64,000 bases of DNA, taken from positions 20,826 through 84,825 of the forward strand of contig JBJKRL010000091.1 of assembly GCA_046704745.1 (NCBI GenBank). The letters run 5' to 3'. Positions 8,429 to 17,352 of this stretch are shown here, piece by piece. The notes beneath the pieces are model-generated. The model did no database searches. It saw nothing but the letters and a program-made list of their open reading frames with translations, and was not told where the DNA came from. The stretch comes from CAWGGS01 sp046704745. Lineage in GTDB: Bacteria; Desulfobacterota; Desulfobulbia; Desulfobulbales; Desulfocapsaceae. How positions within the stretch are numbered: the stretch's first letter is position 1; each line of letters opens with the position of its first letter. A program made the position numbers and the translations under genes.

Positions 8429-8827
8429 TTATTTCTTTCCCCAGATCTGACGAATCTTCTCAATCACATCGACAACGTTCAGTCGGAGAAATCCCAATGA
8501 AATATCTCTTCCAAACATCGATATGAGGAGAAGCTCATCATCAATTTTGCTGAAATGGATATTCGACTCCTGCCCTTTATGAAAGAGAAGGGAAAATTCC
8601 TGTTCCCCAACCAGCTTGGCCATAGCGTCTACTGTTGCAAAATTGCCAGCGGCGAGTGCGGCAAAAGAGTATACATCATATTTACTCTCACCGTTATCTT
8701 TGGCAGTGATAATATTTCCCGCCATGTCTATGATAATGACGCAATCAACACCAAGTTTTATCAGCTTATCGGTCAAAACTGCATCAATCCGTTCAAGTTG
8801 TTCTTGACTGACAATACCATAATTCAT
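8429..8827 (-). CDS. mglB: Roadblock/LC7 domain protein (MglB-like)
   Basis: A 132-residue single-domain roadblock/LC7 protein. The MglB pattern is visible in the strand-turn-strand GVDCVIIIDMAGNIITAKDNG, the helix SFAALAAGNFATVDAMAKLVGE, FSLLFHKGQESNIHFSKIDDELLLISMFG and a final helix. MglB homodimers act as the GTPase-activating protein of MglA. As the first gene of the roadblock, GTPase and acidic-protein set, it is the probable regulator of the GTPase. GAGG lies about nine bases before the ATG. Family assignment is secure; GAP activity is inferred from the neighbour. Confidence 0.9.
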   Translation of the reverse strand: MNYGIVSQEQLERIDAVLTDKLIKLGVDCVIIIDMAGNIITAKDNGESKYDVYSFAALAAGNFATVDAMAKLVGEQEFSLLFHKGQESNIHFSKIDDELLLISMFGRDISLGFLRLNVVDVIEKIRQIWGKK

Positions 8828-9168
8828 TCTAAGTACCTCTTCTTGATTGTTAGCCTATAATTGGCCCCTGCTCCCCAACAAACTTCACTTGCAAAGAACA
8901 AAAAACGATACCGTATTCTTTATTTTTTCTTGTTACCAGATATACGGCATCATTTCACTTTTTAAATAAGATAAATGAAAAAAGATAGAACAGCCTATAC
9001 TATACGATAGTTTCTACCTGATATGAAGATGTTTTTTTAAATTTTTTAAAAAAATCATACCGATAAGTCATTAAACGATAATAATTCCTATAAACCGTGC
9101 TGACGCCACTGAAAAACCAGGGACCATCATATCGAATAACTGTTTAATATCTGTATATTTTAACTGAA
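8828..9168. other. AT-rich intergenic region upstream of the roadblock operon
   Basis: About 340 bases between the end of the adenine deaminase gene and the start of the roadblock gene, both on the minus strand. It is strongly AT-rich, with a long T/A palindromic stretch around 9029-9053. It must hold the promoter of the roadblock-GTPase operon and the end of the ade transcript, but I see no convincing -35/-10 pair and no gene. Confidence 0.5.
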
Positions 9169-10932
9169 TTAAATCCAAAGTCCTATCGTTTTAAAGGCAT
9201 CAACATCCACGAGGCCTGAATCGGTAATTTTCAGGTGTGGTATAACCGGTAACGCCAAAAAACTGAGAAGCATGAAGGGATTTTGTTCATACACCCCCAA
9301 CTTTTGCGCTGATTGTAAGAGATTCGCAAATTGATCGTGGACCATTTTAACTGGAGAAGTGGACATAAGTCCCGCCACACCAAGTTCCAGCAATGACAAA
9401 ACATGGTTGTCAGCCACAACCACTAATCCGCCTCCGGCTCCCGCCACGGTCTCAACAGCAAGTAGCATATCCGAATCGGACATGCCGACAACTATAATGT
9501 TATGGGAGTCATGCGCGATGCTACCGGCCAAAGCACCAGACGTAAGCCCCATTCCGGTTACAAACCCCTTTCCGACCTTCCCGCTTCCATGATGTCTTTC
9601 AATAACGGCAACTTTTGCCAAATCCCGAATTGGATCAGCAACCGCCAGCCCCTTCTTAACAGTTGCGTCCATTTCCACCATATCGGTCAGGATCTGGTCT
9701 TTGATGATCTTGATCACCCTCAGCTTCTTCTCCTCCGCCGGTATCTCAAGATTGATTTTCCCCGGCTTGAGTCTGACCGAAGAGAAGACCTTGCCCAAAT
9801 TTCTGTCGGGTCCATTTTTTCCCCAATCCTTGAGAATCCCGTCGTGCACAGTTAATTTCCCGGAACTCAGGACAGAATGCGGGCGTATTTCCTCCAGGTC
9901 CTCAAACAAAACAAGATCGGCCTTAAATCCCGGAGCAATAGCCCCCCTGTCATGCAGCCTAAAGCACTGAGCGACATTCAAGGTTACCATCTGTATGGCC
10001 ATGAGGGGATCAAGACCTAACAAGACGGCCTTTCTTACAATACGGTCCAGATGACCCTCGTGTACAAGGTCACGAGGATGACAATCATCGCTTACCAACA
10101 AACATCGATGAATATTTTTGTCATTAACCAGCGGCAGCAGCTCTTCGAGATTTTTGGCCGCACTTCCCTCGCGAATAAACACATACATCCCTGCCCGCAG
10201 TCTTTGGACCGCCTCTTCTTTTGTCGTGCATTCATGATCGGACCCGATTCCGGTGCCGGCGTATGCCTGGAGATCTCTGTCCAAAACATGTGGTGCATGC
10301 CCATCAATGGGCAGACCAAGCCTTTTTGCGGAAATGATTTTATCGACAATCCCCTCATCACCGGCAAGCACTCCGGGATAATTCATCATTTCTGCAAGAC
10401 CTATAATCCGGGGATGTTGATAAAGTGTTTGAATATCCCGTTGCCCGATCTTAGCTCCCGAGGTCTCCAGATGTGTTGCCGGTACGCATGACGGGACCAT
10501 GACAAACACACTGACCGGCAGTCCTTCAGTCTCTTCAAGCAGATAGCTAATACCTTCCAAGCCTGCGACATTGGCTATCTCATGCGGATCGCAGACAACA
10601 GCAGTTGTGCCGTAAGGATGAACGGCAGAGACAAACTGTTTTGGGCTTAGCATGGAACTCTCGATGTGGATATGCCCTTCAATAAACCCAGGACATACAA
10701 ACCAGCCCTTACAATCCACCTCTTTGTTCCCTTTGTATTGCCCGATTCCGGCAATCCAGGAAGCGCAAACGGCAACGTCAGCTTCAAGCACTTCACGGGT
10801 AAAGACGTTTATTACCTTGCAATCCTTTAATACGAGATCTGCCGGCTCCACTCCCCGCGCCTGCCTGATCAATCGACGCATCTGCTCGTTGGATGGGATA
10901 TTGCTACACATTTTGGAAACTATATTCGTCAT
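9169..10932 (-). CDS. ade: Adenine deaminase
   Basis: Converts adenine to hypoxanthine and ammonia in purine salvage; amidohydrolase superfamily, metal-dependent. At 587 residues it matches the bacterial Ade family. Metal and substrate motifs are CPGFIEGHIHIESSM (residues 80-94), CDPHEIANV, IDGHAPH, SDHECTT and LVSDDCHP. The C-terminal domain has the Ade-specific VIERHHGSGKVGKGFVTGMGLTSGALAGSIAHDSHN region (two adjacent parts). The ATG at 10932 is only 23 bases from the first possible tatD ATG on the other strand, so the two promoters overlap each gene's 5' end. The ribosome binding site is weak, and the start could lie a few codons further in. Confidence 0.94.
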   Translation of the reverse strand: MTNIVSKMCSNIPSNEQMRRLIRQARGVEPADLVLKDCKVINVFTREVLEADVAVCASWIAGIGQYKGNKEVDCKGWFVCPGFIEGHIHIESSMLSPKQFVSAVHPYGTTAVVCDPHEIANVAGLEGISYLLEETEGLPVSVFVMVPSCVPATHLETSGAKIGQRDIQTLYQHPRIIGLAEMMNYPGVLAGDEGIVDKIISAKRLGLPIDGHAPHVLDRDLQAYAGTGIGSDHECTTKEEAVQRLRAGMYVFIREGSAAKNLEELLPLVNDKNIHRCLLVSDDCHPRDLVHEGHLDRIVRKAVLLGLDPLMAIQMVTLNVAQCFRLHDRGAIAPGFKADLVLFEDLEEIRPHSVLSSGKLTVHDGILKDWGKNGPDRNLGKVFSSVRLKPGKINLEIPAEEKKLRVIKIIKDQILTDMVEMDATVKKGLAVADPIRDLAKVAVIERHHGSGKVGKGFVTGMGLTSGALAGSIAHDSHNIIVVGMSDSDMLLAVETVAGAGGGLVVVADNHVLSLLELGVAGLMSTSPVKMVHDQFANLLQSAQKLGVYEQNPFMLLSFLALPVIPHLKITDSGLVDVDAFKTIGLWI

Positions 10933-10979
10933 TGCACGGACTAGAGTAATCTGCTATGAAACACTCGGAGGAATTTTCC

Positions 10980-11822
10980 GTGAAAAAAAAACAAAAAGTC
11001 TTTCCAGTCCCGGTCTCAGAGACCCCCGTCATTGATACACACTGCCATCTCGATATGGATGCTTATGCCGAAGATCTTGACGAGGTTCTCCAGAGGGCTT
11101 ATCACCATAATGTCCGAACGATTATAAGCATCGGTATTGATATTGAAAGTTCTATTACTGCCATCAATCTGGCGCACAAATATGAAATGGTGTTCGCCAC
11201 AATCGGAATACATCCACATGATGTTGATAATATAACAGATACAACCTTGTCAATGGTAGCAGATCTTGGACAAAAAAACAAAGAGCAGGTGGTCGGTTAC
11301 GGAGAGATTGGTCTTGATTATGTAAAAAAATACGCTTCTCCCGAAAATCAGAGAAGGCAGTTTCGCAATCAGCTCTCTCTTGCTAGAGACCTGCAGCTCC
11401 CCGTTATCATTCACGATAGAGATGCGCACGAAGACACGCTCACAATTCTGAAGGAAAGCGGATCACTCCGGTCCGGCGGCATCATGCACTGCTTTTCCGG
11501 AGATATTCGCTTTGCCCGCCAGGTCCTCGATCTGGGTCTTCATATCTCCATTCCCGGAACCGTAACCTTCAAGAATGCCGATTTGTTGAAGGAAGTAGCA
11601 CAACACATCCCTCTTTCCTCACTGCTTCTGGAAACCGACGGTCCGTTTCTGACGCCCCATCCGTTTCGTGGCAAAAGAAACGAGCCGCTTTATGTCTTAT
11701 ATACGGCAGAAGAGATAGCAAAATTGCGAGATATCCCGCTTGCCCAGCTAGCAGAGCAGACAAGCCGAAATGCGGTAAAACTCTTTGGCCTGGATCATTT
11801 AAAGGATTTTCAAACAGAATGA
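10980..11822 (+). CDS. tatD: TatD-family metal-dependent hydrolase
   Basis: A TatD-type TIM-barrel hydrolase, a family linked to 3'-5' DNA/RNA exonuclease activity and DNA repair. Visible metal ligands and motifs are VIDTHCHLD, TIGIHPHD, YGEIGLDY, PVIIHDRDAHEDT, MHCFSGD and LLLETDGPFLTP. I chose the GTG at 10980 because GGAGGA lies seven bases upstream; an ATG at 10956 would place that ribosome binding site inside the gene. This gives about 280 residues. It overlaps yggS by four bases (ATGA), so the two are translationally coupled. Confidence 0.92.
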   Translation: MKKKQKVFPVPVSETPVIDTHCHLDMDAYAEDLDEVLQRAYHHNVRTIISIGIDIESSITAINLAHKYEMVFATIGIHPHDVDNITDTTLSMVADLGQKNKEQVVGYGEIGLDYVKKYASPENQRRQFRNQLSLARDLQLPVIIHDRDAHEDTLTILKESGSLRSGGIMHCFSGDIRFARQVLDLGLHISIPGTVTFKNADLLKEVAQHIPLSSLLLETDGPFLTPHPFRGKRNEPLYVLYTAEEIAKLRDIPLAQLAEQTSRNAVKLFGLDHLKDFQTE

Positions 11823-12505
11823 TTGCCGACAATCTGAAAATTGTCCGAAGCACTATAACATGTGCTGCAAAAAATTGCGGTCGAAATCCTGACGACATCC
11901 GACTCGTTGCCGTATCGAAAACATGGCCGGTGGAAGCCATAAAAGAGGCAATGGCAGCCAAGCAGTTTCTTTTCGGCGAAAATTATATTCAGGAAATGGA
12001 AAATAAATTTGCTGTACTTGGTCAGGATGCCCAGTTCCATTTTATCGGTCATCTCCAAAGCAACAAGGCCTCGGTTGCTGCACGGATGTTTACCATGATA
12101 GAAACGGTTGACAGGATAAAACTTGCACGTAAACTCAATGACCACCTTCTTGAACTGGGAAAGACCATGGATATCCTTATCCAGGTCAACATTGGAAACG
12201 ATGAACAAAAATTCGGAGTTTCTCCAGAAAATACGGAGAGCCTTGTCCGGGAGGTCTCATCTCTTACCACTCTACATATCCGTGGATTGATGACCATGCC
12301 GCCGTTCTTTGACGATCCGGAGAAGGTCCGTCCCATGTTTCGCCGATTACGTAATCTGGCTGAAGCCATTAAGAAGAAAAACCTTTTTTACGACAATAAT
12401 AAAGTGGAAATTTCCATGGGCATGTCGCATGATTATCAAATTGCCATCGAGGAAGGGGCAACTCTTGTCCGGGTAGGAACAGCCATTTTCGGCTCGCGTT
12501 CATAG
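11819..12505 (+). CDS. yggS: YggS family pyridoxal phosphate homeostasis protein
   Basis: A PLP-binding TIM-barrel protein (228 residues) without known enzyme activity, needed for vitamin B6 and amino acid balance. Visible motifs are LVAVSKT (Lys binds PLP), FGENYIQEMENK, FHFIGHLQSNK, RGLMTMPPF, ISMGMSHDYQIAIEEG and VRVGTAIFGSR. The start codon overlaps the tatD stop. The ugd gene follows 36 bases later in the same direction, so the three probably share a transcript. Confidence 0.93.
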   Translation: MIADNLKIVRSTITCAAKNCGRNPDDIRLVAVSKTWPVEAIKEAMAAKQFLFGENYIQEMENKFAVLGQDAQFHFIGHLQSNKASVAARMFTMIETVDRIKLARKLNDHLLELGKTMDILIQVNIGNDEQKFGVSPENTESLVREVSSLTTLHIRGLMTMPPFFDDPEKVRPMFRRLRNLAEAIKKKNLFYDNNKVEISMGMSHDYQIAIEEGATLVRVGTAIFGSRS

Positions 12506-12541
12506 CACCATCATCTACAATATACCGAAGGAATAAAAAAA

Positions 12542-13852
12542 ATGAAAATTACCATGATAGGAACAGGTTACGTCGGACTTGTCACAGGAACCTGTTTTGC
12601 CGAGTTCGGCCACCATATCACTTGTGTTGACAAAGACCAAAAAAAAATCGATATGCTCATGAACGGATCCGTGCCGATTTATGAACCGGGCCTGGATATA
12701 CTGGTGGCCAAAAACAGGAAAGAAGGCCGCCTTAAATTCACCGCATCTCTGGCGGAAGCGGTCGCAGAGGCCGAAGCAGTATTTCTTGCGGTTGGTACCC
12801 CCAGTAGCAGAAGGGGAGATGGCTACGCCGACCTCAGTTATATTTACGAGGCAACAAGGGACATTGCCCGTCATCTGAAAGGATACACCGTAATTGTCGA
12901 CAAAAGCACAGTTCCGGTAGGAACTGCAAGGCAGGTTGAAAGGATAATACGAGAGGTTAATCCGAAAGCCGATTTCGACATCGCTTCCAACCCTGAATTT
13001 TTAAGAGAAGGAGCGGCAATTACCGACTTCATGCGACCGGATCGTGTTGTTATAGGTGTGGAATCGAAAAAAGCGGAGGACATACTCAGAACCATCTACC
13101 AACCTCTGTATCTCCAAGAGACACCGATTGTAAAGACTGATATTGAAACTGCTGAGCTCACTAAATATGCAGCAAACGCCTTTCTGGCCGTCAAGATAAG
13201 TTTCATCAATGAAATTGCTCTTCTCTGCGACACCATCGGGGCCGATGTCGTCTCTTTGGCAAAGGGAATCGGCATGGATGGCAGAATCGGGAAAAAATTT
13301 CTTCATCCCGGTCCCGGCTATGGTGGATCCTGTTTCCCCAAAGATACGCTGGCACTTATGCGTATTGCCCAGGAGTATGGACAAAACCTGAGAATAGTCG
13401 AGGCTGCAGTTGAAGCAAACTCGGCTCAAAAAGCTAAAATGATAAAAAAAATAAGAGATATACTTGGGGGATCCGAAGCAGGGAAAACCCTGGCCATATT
13501 AGGCCTGACCTTCAAACCGGAAACGGATGATATGCGAGACTCACCTGCACTGACAATTCTTCCCGCCTTACTTGAAAAAGGAGCTACAATTAAAGCGCAT
13601 GATCCACAAGGGATGGAAGAAGCGAAAAAACTTCTCCCCGAGGGAATAGAATATGTTGCCGATTCCTATGATGCCTGCGACAATGCGGATGCCGTAGTTC
13701 TCATGACCGAGTGGAACCAATATAGGGCTTTAGACCTCGGGAGACTGGCAGCAAAAATGCGACAAAAAATATTTGTTGATCTGCGAAATGTTTATGAACC
13801 TGAAAAATTGAAGGCAAAAGGATTCAAATATGTAGGTGTAGGAAGATCGTAG
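12542..13852 (+). CDS. ugd: UDP-glucose 6-dehydrogenase
   Basis: Oxidises UDP-glucose to UDP-glucuronate with two NAD+, giving a sugar for surface polysaccharides. The 436-residue length is standard. It shows the Rossmann motif GTGYVGLVTG (residues 7-16), FLAVGTPS, the substrate-binding SNPEFLREGAAI, and the active-site GPGYGGSCFPKDT with Cys264. The C-terminal UDP-binding domain contains LGLTFKPETDDMRDSPA. GAAGGA stands nine bases upstream. No other polysaccharide gene is adjacent. A strong intrinsic terminator follows at 13881. Confidence 0.95.
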   Translation: MKITMIGTGYVGLVTGTCFAEFGHHITCVDKDQKKIDMLMNGSVPIYEPGLDILVAKNRKEGRLKFTASLAEAVAEAEAVFLAVGTPSSRRGDGYADLSYIYEATRDIARHLKGYTVIVDKSTVPVGTARQVERIIREVNPKADFDIASNPEFLREGAAITDFMRPDRVVIGVESKKAEDILRTIYQPLYLQETPIVKTDIETAELTKYAANAFLAVKISFINEIALLCDTIGADVVSLAKGIGMDGRIGKKFLHPGPGYGGSCFPKDTLALMRIAQEYGQNLRIVEAAVEANSAQKAKMIKKIRDILGGSEAGKTLAILGLTFKPETDDMRDSPALTILPALLEKGATIKAHDPQGMEEAKKLLPEGIEYVADSYDACDNADAVVLMTEWNQYRALDLGRLAAKMRQKIFVDLRNVYEPEKLKAKGFKYVGVGRS

Positions 13853-13880
13853 AAAGATTCAAAGGAAAAGACGCAAAAAA

Positions 13881-13912
13881 GAGCCCCTTACATCCAGGGG
13901 CTCTTTTTTTTT
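13881..13912 (+). terminator. Intrinsic terminator after ugd (also usable from the minus strand)
   Basis: GAGCCCCT (13881-13888) pairs perfectly with AGGGGCTC (13896-13903), followed by nine T. The left side has a run of A, so it can also end transcription of the convergent PxxKW gene. Confidence 0.92.
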
Positions 13913-13932
13913 AATAAGGGAATTGAACCAAA

Positions 13933-14178
13933 TTATTTCTTGGATTTGGAAGCTCTCTTGGCGGCTTTCAAAGGATTGATCCGTACTTTAGCCACTACGA
14001 TCTCAGGTTTAATATGGGTTGCGAAATTGCAGATACCGAGTCGCCATTTGGCCTCAGGATTGAGGTAGGTCCGACAATACTTAACATCGTTTTCCTCGAC
14101 AATTCTATCACATCCTATACACTTCTCAACCACTGGTTGAAATTTGCCGTCACTATATTTTACAGCGGCTTGTTGCAT
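13933..14178 (-). CDS. PxxKW family cysteine-rich small protein
   Basis: An 81-residue protein with the signature NPEAKWRLGICNFATH, which matches the PxxKW cysteine-rich proteins common in sulfate-reducing Desulfobacterota. Cysteines sit at positions 20, 23, 35 and 50; the C20-x-x-C23 pair looks like a metal or redox site. The C-terminus is strongly basic (KAAKRASKSKK). AGGAGG precedes the ATG. It is convergent with ugd and shares its terminator. The function of the family is not known. Confidence 0.85.
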   Translation of the reverse strand: MQQAAVKYSDGKFQPVVEKCIGCDRIVEENDVKYCRTYLNPEAKWRLGICNFATHIKPEIVVAKVRINPLKAAKRASKSKK

Positions 14179-14589
14179 AATATCCTCCTAATAATAAAAG
14201 CACACACTTCTCATACTTATTGTGCAGACCGACGATAGATTTCACAAGATCATTTATAAAGATTACTACATTAACAAGGAGAAATAATTTCCACAAGCAT
14301 TAAAAACATTTTTTCAACAATTTCGTAATATCTTTGACATATCGTATTCTTACAGCATATTATTAAGGCATTAAATAATACATTTAGAAACGGTAAATAC
14401 ATACTGACCGGAGGAATATTGACGGTTTTTTTTAATTTACCACATAATTTTATTGTGTTATTACACCTACACTTGTATTCTCCAATAATATAACATAGAA
14501 TTGATTCCATCAAAAACGGTTGTGCTTTCTTTGAAATAGTATACAAAAAAAATTTCCAAGGTGACTTAAAGTAAATTTGGAGAAAAAAG
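14179..14589. other. AT-rich intergenic region upstream of pilC
   Basis: About 410 bases between the divergent PxxKW and pilC genes. It is markedly AT-rich with no convincing gene. A good sigma-70-like promoter for the plus strand is present at 14334-14363, leaving a leader of about 220 bases before pilC in which I recognise no riboswitch. Confidence 0.5.
14334..14363 (+). promoter_or_regulatory. Candidate sigma-70 promoter upstream of pilC
   Basis: TTGACA at 14334-14339 and TATTAT at 14358-14363 are separated by 18 bases. The -35 is perfect and the -10 has one mismatch, but the region is AT-rich, so chance matches are possible. Confidence 0.4.
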
Positions 14590-15795
14590 ATGCCTGTTTA
14601 TATATGGAAAGGTAAGAACGCCTACGGCGAAAAACGTAAAGGTGAAGTTGAAGCCCCGGATCAGGCCGCTGCCCTTAGTTATGTAAAACGTATGCGGATC
14701 ACTGATGCCGTCATCAAAGAAAAGCCGAAAGATATTCTTGAAAACGTTCCTCTTTTCAGACCCAAGGTGACGGGAAAAGATGTTATCGTCTTTACCCGTC
14801 AGCTTTCGACCATGATCGATGCGGGTCTTCCACTGGTTCAATGTCTGGAAATCCTTGGCAAACAACAGGAAAACCCGACGTTTAAGAAGATACTATTAAA
14901 TATCCAAACAGATGTGGAATCCGGAACGACTTTTGCCGATTCCATGCGAAAACATCCAAAAGTATTCGACAATCTCTTCACCAACATGATCGAAGCGGGT
15001 GAAACCGGCGGTATTCTCGACACCATTCTTTCCAGGCTTGCAATCTTCCTGGAAAAATCAATGGCTCTGAAAAAAAAGATCAAAGGCGCCATGACCTATC
15101 CGGCAATCTGTCTTGCCATTTCCATTCTGATCCTGATTGTTATCCTCGTCTTTGTAATTCCCGTCTTTCAACAGATGTTCACCTCTTTCGGTTCTGCACT
15201 TCCTATGCCGACCCAGATAGTCGTCAATATGAGTAACGCCGTAAAATCGTATTTTTACCTATTTGCCATCGGCTTCGTCCTTATCGCTTGGGGAATCAAA
15301 AAGATATACAACACCGAGAAGGGGCGCATCGCCATGGATGGCATGTTTCTCAAAGCCCCTGTAGCCGGTATTTTGATACGAAAGGTGTCCGTGGCCAAAT
15401 TCACCAGAACGCTGAGCACCATGCTGCAAAGCGGTGTTCCGATACTCGAAGCGCTGCAGGTCGTAGCCAAAACGTCAGGAAACAAAATTATAGAACGGGC
15501 GGTATTCAGAGTGTCCGATTCCATAGCCGAAGGACGTCCCATGGCCGAACCTCTTGAAGAAAGCGGTGTTTTTCCGAACATGGTTATCCAAATGATCAAT
15601 GTCGGAGAATCCGTCGGTGCCCTGGATACGATGTTGGAAAAAATCGCCGACTTTTATGACGAGGAGGTCGATCAAGCTGTTGAAAACCTTACAGCAATGA
15701 TCGAACCCTTTATGATGGTCTTTCTAGGCGGAATGATCGGCGGTCTCGTTGTTGCCATGTACCTTCCCATATTCAAGATCGCGTCGGTTGTATAA
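14590..15795 (+). CDS. pilC: PilC/GspF-type inner-membrane platform protein of type IV pili
   Basis: A polytopic inner-membrane protein (401 residues) on which the pilus assembly ATPases act. It has the two duplicated GspF domains: FTRQLSTMIDAGLPLVQCLEIL with EAGETGG, and FTRTLSTMLQSGVPILEAL with NVGESVG. Hydrophobic segments lie at about 175-195, 220-240 and 375-395. The start MPVYIWKGKNAYGEKRKGEVEA is typical of PilC. GGAG lies eight bases upstream. It is isolated, whereas pilB, pilT and pilD usually flank it. With MglA in the same window, a link between polarity and pili is possible but unproven. Confidence 0.93.
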   Translation: MPVYIWKGKNAYGEKRKGEVEAPDQAAALSYVKRMRITDAVIKEKPKDILENVPLFRPKVTGKDVIVFTRQLSTMIDAGLPLVQCLEILGKQQENPTFKKILLNIQTDVESGTTFADSMRKHPKVFDNLFTNMIEAGETGGILDTILSRLAIFLEKSMALKKKIKGAMTYPAICLAISILILIVILVFVIPVFQQMFTSFGSALPMPTQIVVNMSNAVKSYFYLFAIGFVLIAWGIKKIYNTEKGRIAMDGMFLKAPVAGILIRKVSVAKFTRTLSTMLQSGVPILEALQVVAKTSGNKIIERAVFRVSDSIAEGRPMAEPLEESGVFPNMVIQMINVGESVGALDTMLEKIADFYDEEVDQAVENLTAMIEPFMMVFLGGMIGGLVVAMYLPIFKIASVV

Positions 15796-15848
15796 CGCAG
15801 GAGGATCCGATCTTTCTAAAAATATTATATAATTCTTGTTAAGGAGTG

Positions 15849-15876
15849 TTGACATTCTTTCTGTATTGTATATCAT
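15849..15876 (+). promoter_or_regulatory. Candidate sigma-70 promoter for the IHF-like gene
   Basis: TTGACA at 15849-15854 and TATCAT at 15871-15876 are spaced 16 bases apart. The position, 42 bases before the start codon, suits the downstream gene. Confidence 0.5.
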
Positions 15877-15918
15877 ACTCTCATATTAGGAGTCTTTTTA
15901 ACTACAAAGGAGGGAAAT

Positions 15919-16203
15919 ATGACATTGACAAAGGCAGACCTTGTCCAGCAGGTCTATAAGAATCATGAGACATTGACAAAAGCCCAGGCTACAGAATCGG
16001 TTGAAGCGTTTCTGCGCATCTCCAAAGACTCACTTATAAACGGTAAAGATCTTTTGTTAAGCGGCTTTGGCAAATTCAACGTCAAAGATAAAAATGCACG
16101 GCGGGGGCGCAATCCGCAGACAGGAGATGAACTTACTCTTGAAGCAAGAAGGGTCGTCACGTTCAAGCCATCGGGGATATTGCGTGACAAAATTAATTCG
16201 TGA
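15919..16203 (+). CDS. ihfA: HU/IHF family DNA-binding protein, IHF-alpha type
   Basis: A 94-residue nucleoid protein that bends DNA as a dimer. The family pattern is clear: MTLTKADLVQQVYKN start, LLLSGFGKFNVKDKNARRGRNPQTGDEL with the intercalating Pro on the beta-arm, and ARRVVTFKPSGILRDKIN at the end. GFGKF...R.GRNP.TG with the start LTKADL favours IHF-alpha over HU, but family members intergrade. A strong AAAGGAGGG precedes the ATG. It is a single-gene unit with a promoter at 15849 and an intrinsic terminator at 16249. Confidence 0.88.
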   Translation: MTLTKADLVQQVYKNHETLTKAQATESVEAFLRISKDSLINGKDLLLSGFGKFNVKDKNARRGRNPQTGDELTLEARRVVTFKPSGILRDKINS

Positions 16204-16248
16204 CCTTTCTTATCTAATTTCGGAACCATACGTACTCCTTTGCATTTT

Positions 16249-16294
16249 AAATTGCCTGTAGGCACAACCTCTGTGTCTATAGGCAATTTTTATT
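16249..16294 (+). terminator. Intrinsic terminator after the IHF-like gene
   Basis: A 17-bp stem (16249-16265 with 16273-16289, two G-T pairs) with a seven-base loop is followed by a T-rich tract. It separates the IHF-like gene from the ParB-like gene. Confidence 0.88.
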
Positions 16295-16336
16295 TCTTCA
16301 TTCAGGGTTCGGCGCTCTAACACGAGCCTGGACTGA

Positions 16337-16357
16337 TGAGAAATCCGGGCTAAATCC
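16337..16357 (+). repeat. Dispersed palindromic repeat, single end
   Basis: TGAGAAATCCGGGCTA at 16337-16352 is the exact complement of TAGCCCGGATTTCTCA at 63874-63889. It is preceded by GGACTGA, as is the copy near 2490. GCCTGG/CCGGGC around it can form a short stem. No second end was found nearby. Confidence 0.6.
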
Positions 16358-16392
16358 CCATCGTCCTCTGAATCTTCTAATTTCTTAATCCC

Positions 16393-17343
16393 ATGACTGC
16401 CGAGCCTTCGTTTCTCAGTCTCTCCATTGAAAAGATAAAAGATTCCCGTAGCTGGAACCTGCACCCTTACCTTCCAACCTCTGTTCCGGATTCGTTGTTT
16501 GCCTCTATTGTCGAGGTGGGTATTCTTCATCCGCCGATTGTCGTTCAGGACAATAGAAATTTTTATGACATCATAAACGGAAGAAAAAGGATCAGGTGCG
16601 CTGAATTGTTAGGCATCTCTGATTGTCTTTGTGCTGTCCTTCCTGAAGACACATCTGCAAAAACACTTCTGAGATTCCTCTTGCAAGATCAGATAGCCTC
16701 CTCCCCTCTGTCCCTTCCTGAAATTGCGACCTTTTTACAAATAAGCAGAGGCCATCTCGACATGAAAGAAGCCATCGACATGCTTCCTGACACCTCTCGT
16801 CCGAGGAAAAATCCGGACCAGTTTCTTCAATTGCTGGAACTCGGAGACTCTATCTTGGAAAAACTTCATTTAGGCCGATTGGCGGAAAAAATCATTCCGG
16901 ATCTTTTACTCCTACGGCAAGAAGAACAAAAAAAGGCTGTATGTCTGATAGATGATCTTCACTTAGGTGCAAACAAGCAGAAACGACTGATCGGCCTTTG
17001 CCGGGATATCGTCCTGCGTGAAAACATTTCTTTTTCTTCTCTTCTTGAAGAAAGAGGCATCAGGGAAATCATCAAACATCCGATGATGAACATCCCGCAA
17101 AAAACGTCCAGGATTTTCGAAATCCTGCAAAAACGTTGTTTCCCGCGAAGCACGGAGGCAAAAGAGGTATTCCAGTCTCAGGTACGCGAACTCCTGCTTC
17201 CCGATACATTTACTATAATCCCAAGCCCTTTCTTCGAACGGGATGAAATAAGCCTCTCCATTCGTTTCCCTGATCTTGAAAGATGCAAAGAAGCCCTGCC
17301 CTTGCTAAAGGATCTGCTGATTAAGGACCAAGCAAAAAGTTGA
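16393..17343 (+). CDS. ParB/Srx-fold N-terminal domain protein
   Basis: A 316-residue protein whose first 90 residues follow the ParB N-terminal fold: a SIVEVGILHPPIVVQDN segment (strand and loop that bind nucleotide in ParB/Srx proteins) and YDIINGRKRIRCAELLGI (the GxRR-like box, here GRKR). The middle (about 105-130) is a possible helix-turn-helix, and the remainder is helical and Leu-rich. There is no ParA gene nearby, so it is more likely a ParB-like regulator than the chromosome segregation ParB. The ATG at 16393 lacks a clear ribosome binding site. It converges on ribD with nine bases between stops. The specific function is not known. Confidence 0.75.
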   Translation: MTAEPSFLSLSIEKIKDSRSWNLHPYLPTSVPDSLFASIVEVGILHPPIVVQDNRNFYDIINGRKRIRCAELLGISDCLCAVLPEDTSAKTLLRFLLQDQIASSPLSLPEIATFLQISRGHLDMKEAIDMLPDTSRPRKNPDQFLQLLELGDSILEKLHLGRLAEKIIPDLLLLRQEEQKKAVCLIDDLHLGANKQKRLIGLCRDIVLRENISFSSLLEERGIREIIKHPMMNIPQKTSRIFEILQKRCFPRSTEAKEVFQSQVRELLLPDTFTIIPSPFFERDEISLSIRFPDLERCKEALPLLKDLLIKDQAKS

Positions 17344-17352
17344 CCTTCGCTC

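Noticed and set aside
9029..9053. T/A palindromic stretch as an intrinsic terminator of the ade gene's upstream neighbour
   Set aside because: The stem is made only of A-T pairs in an AT-rich region and lies upstream of, not after, a fitting gene end.
14271..14546. A 91-codon minus-strand frame upstream of pilC
   Set aside because: Very AT-rich, Cys/Ile/Leu-biased, no ribosome binding site; covers the probable pilC promoter.
16393..17343. Calling this gene the chromosome-partition parB
   Set aside because: No parA neighbour, a variant GRKR box, and no visible parS sites; a ParB-like regulator is safer.
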